Assembly: GCF_030486595.1 (NCBI RefSeq)
Contig: NZ_JAUJZH010000020.1
Coordinates: 1-64,000, forward strand
Direction of reading: 5' to 3'
From: Variovorax ginsengisoli
GTDB lineage: Bacteria; Pseudomonadota; Gammaproteobacteria; Burkholderiales; Burkholderiaceae_C
Length of the DNA: 64,000 nt
How positions within the stretch are numbered: the first letter of the stretch is position 1; every line of letters begins with the position of its first letter. A program made the position numbers and the translations under genes. Positions 62,858-64,000 of this stretch are shown piece after piece. The notes below the pieces were generated by a model that searched no databases, had not been told where the DNA came from, and was given only the letters and a program-made list of their open reading frames with translations.

Positions 62858-63649
62858 CTATAGCTTGTAGCTGTCGTCGATGCGGTCGACCTGGCGCACC
62901 AGGGCGTCGAACACATCCCGGCCGGCGCCGTGCGCCGGGTTGAACTGCAGCGCATCGCGCGTGCAGCGCTCGGCGATGGCCTCGGAGACCGGGATCGGCG
63001 CGCCCATCGACAAGGTCGCCAGCTGGATCTCGCAGGCACGCTGCAAGGTCCAGAGGATCGCGAAGGTCTGGGGCAGCATCTCGCCCCAGGCCAGCAAGCC
63101 ATGGTTGCGCAGGATCACGGCCTTGCGCTCGCCGATGCTCTTCAGCAGGCGCGGACCTTCGTCGGCATGGATCGTGATGCCCTCGAACTCGTGGTACGCG
63201 ACCATGCCGTGCAATTGCGCGGTATAGAAGTTGGTCTGCTGCAGCCCCCCCTGCAGGCAGGCCACCGCCACGCCCGCGGTGGTGTGCACGTGCATCACGC
63301 AATGCGCGTCGGGCAGGCCGTCGTGGATCGCGGCATGCACCGTGAAGCCGGCCGGGTTCACCGCATGGGTGGAGCCGTCGAGCACCCGGCCCTCCAGGTC
63401 GATCTTGACCAGGTTGCTGGCCGTGACCTCGCTGTAGTGCAGGCCGAAGGGATTGATCAGGAACTGCTTCTCGCCACCGGTCACGCTGTCGGGCAGCCGC
63501 ACCGTGATGTGGTTGTAGATCATCTCGGTCCAGCCCAGCATCGCGAACACGCGGTAGCAGGCGGCAAGCTGCAGCCGGGCGGCGCGCTCGTCGGGGTGGA
63601 GGGCGGGATGCACCAGCGCCGAAGGCGACGGGGTGGCGAGTGTGTTCAT
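62858..63649 (-). CDS. class II aldolase/adducin-family protein
   Basis: A 263-aa class II aldolase-like protein. Zinc ligands are HVHTTAG (HxH) and the His of AQLHGMV; NHITVRLPD and INPFGLHYSEV are family motifs. It may be an aldolase, an epimerase or a decarboxylase-like enzyme of a sugar-acid or oxo-acid pathway. It is in the same direction as the panE-like gene and directly downstream of a Bug receptor gene, so the three probably form a catabolic unit. Confidence 0.9.
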   Translation of the reverse strand: MNTLATPSPSALVHPALHPDERAARLQLAACYRVFAMLGWTEMIYNHITVRLPDSVTGGEKQFLINPFGLHYSEVTASNLVKIDLEGRVLDGSTHAVNPAGFTVHAAIHDGLPDAHCVMHVHTTAGVAVACLQGGLQQTNFYTAQLHGMVAYHEFEGITIHADEGPRLLKSIGERKAVILRNHGLLAWGEMLPQTFAILWTLQRACEIQLATLSMGAPIPVSEAIAERCTRDALQFNPAHGAGRDVFDALVRQVDRIDDSYKL

Positions 63650-63668
63650 CTGCAGTTCCTTTTCATGG

Positions 63669-64000
63669 TCAGCCCTCTGCGGTGAAGCCGACCTGTTTCA
63701 CGATGGGGGCCCACTTGGCCGTGTCTTTCTTGATCAGCTCCGTGAGTTCGCCCGGCGTCGAGGACATCGCCTCCAGGCCGAAGCCCGCCAGGCCGTCGAT
63801 CACGTCCTTCTGGGCCAGCGCCTGCTTGAAGGAGGCATTGGCGCGCGCCACCACTTCGGGCGAGGCCTTGGCCGGCAGCAGGAAGGCGAACCATTCGCTG
63901 TGCGTCATGTCCTTGATGCCCTGCTCCTCGAAGGTCGGCACGTCGGGCGCGAAGCGGCTGCGCTTGGCGCCCGAGACGCCGAGGATGCGCACCTTGCCGG
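63669..64000 (-). CDS. Bug/TctC-family receptor (C-terminal part, runs off the window)
   Basis: The last ~110 residues of a Bug-family periplasmic receptor: GKVRILGVSGAKRSRFAPDV, PTFEEQGIKDM, FLLPAKASPEVV and the C-terminal WAPIVKQVGFTAEG. The 5' part lies beyond position 64000. It is upstream of the aldolase in the same direction and presumably takes up that pathway's substrate. Confidence 0.9.
   Translation of the reverse strand, partial: GKVRILGVSGAKRSRFAPDVPTFEEQGIKDMTHSEWFAFLLPAKASPEVVARANASFKQALAQKDVIDGLAGFGLEAMSSTPGELTELIKKDTAKWAPIVKQVGFTAEG

Overview
The window comes from a GC-rich betaproteobacterium, most likely Comamonadaceae/Burkholderiales (Variovorax-, Ramlibacter- or Xylophilus-like). 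The evidence is the very high GC of the right third, three Bug/TctC-type receptors, many LysR regulators, the lplT-alr and glnK-amtB neighbourhoods, and a hairpin-rich interspersed repeat that I recall from this group. I see no tRNA, rRNA or CRISPR array.

The window falls into two halves that meet inside a broken comM/yifB gene near 45.4 kb. Positions 1 to about 45,420 are an accessory island of lower and mixed GC, full of gene remnants. Its first part (0.4-11.0 kb) is a catabolic/regulatory block: two paralogous HD-domain hydrolases, an SDR, two nitroreductases, a Bug receptor, a 4-hydroxylaminobenzoate-lyase-like protein (DUF4863/PnbB type), a cupin, an AhpD-like protein, WrbA and three LysR regulators. 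A shared 31-bp element (TGCA-N9-TGCA-N-AGA-N2-TCAGTTCC) lies before four of these transcription units and recurs, degenerate, twice more in the island. Next come amidases with AraC or LysR/Bug partners, an M24-type peptidase divergent from a GlxA-type regulator, a MocR regulator, an Excalibur-domain protein, and three copies in different states of decay of a Lon-like AAA+ ATPase gene.

The core of the island (26.0-43.3 kb) holds an H-NS-like protein with a duplicated DNA-binding domain, a polytopic membrane protein, and two adjacent giant genes of 2,071 and 2,454 codons that I cannot assign to any known family. They are transcribed divergently from a DUF3238-like 200-aa protein. An internally deleted integron-integrase-like gene and the intact AAA+ gene follow. 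IS21-like direct repeats lie at both visible ends. I regard the giant gene pair as the best candidate for an undescribed system.

Positions 45.4-64.0 kb look like conserved chromosome: the 5' part of comM; a torF-glnK-amtB operon with a clear sigma-54 promoter and an NtrC-like box; an SMP-30 lactonase with a LysR regulator; a lactate/glycolate permease with glcDEF; a glutathione peroxidase; an EamA exporter; lplT divergent from alr; and a ketopantoate-reductase-like gene, a class II aldolase and a Bug receptor that runs off the window.
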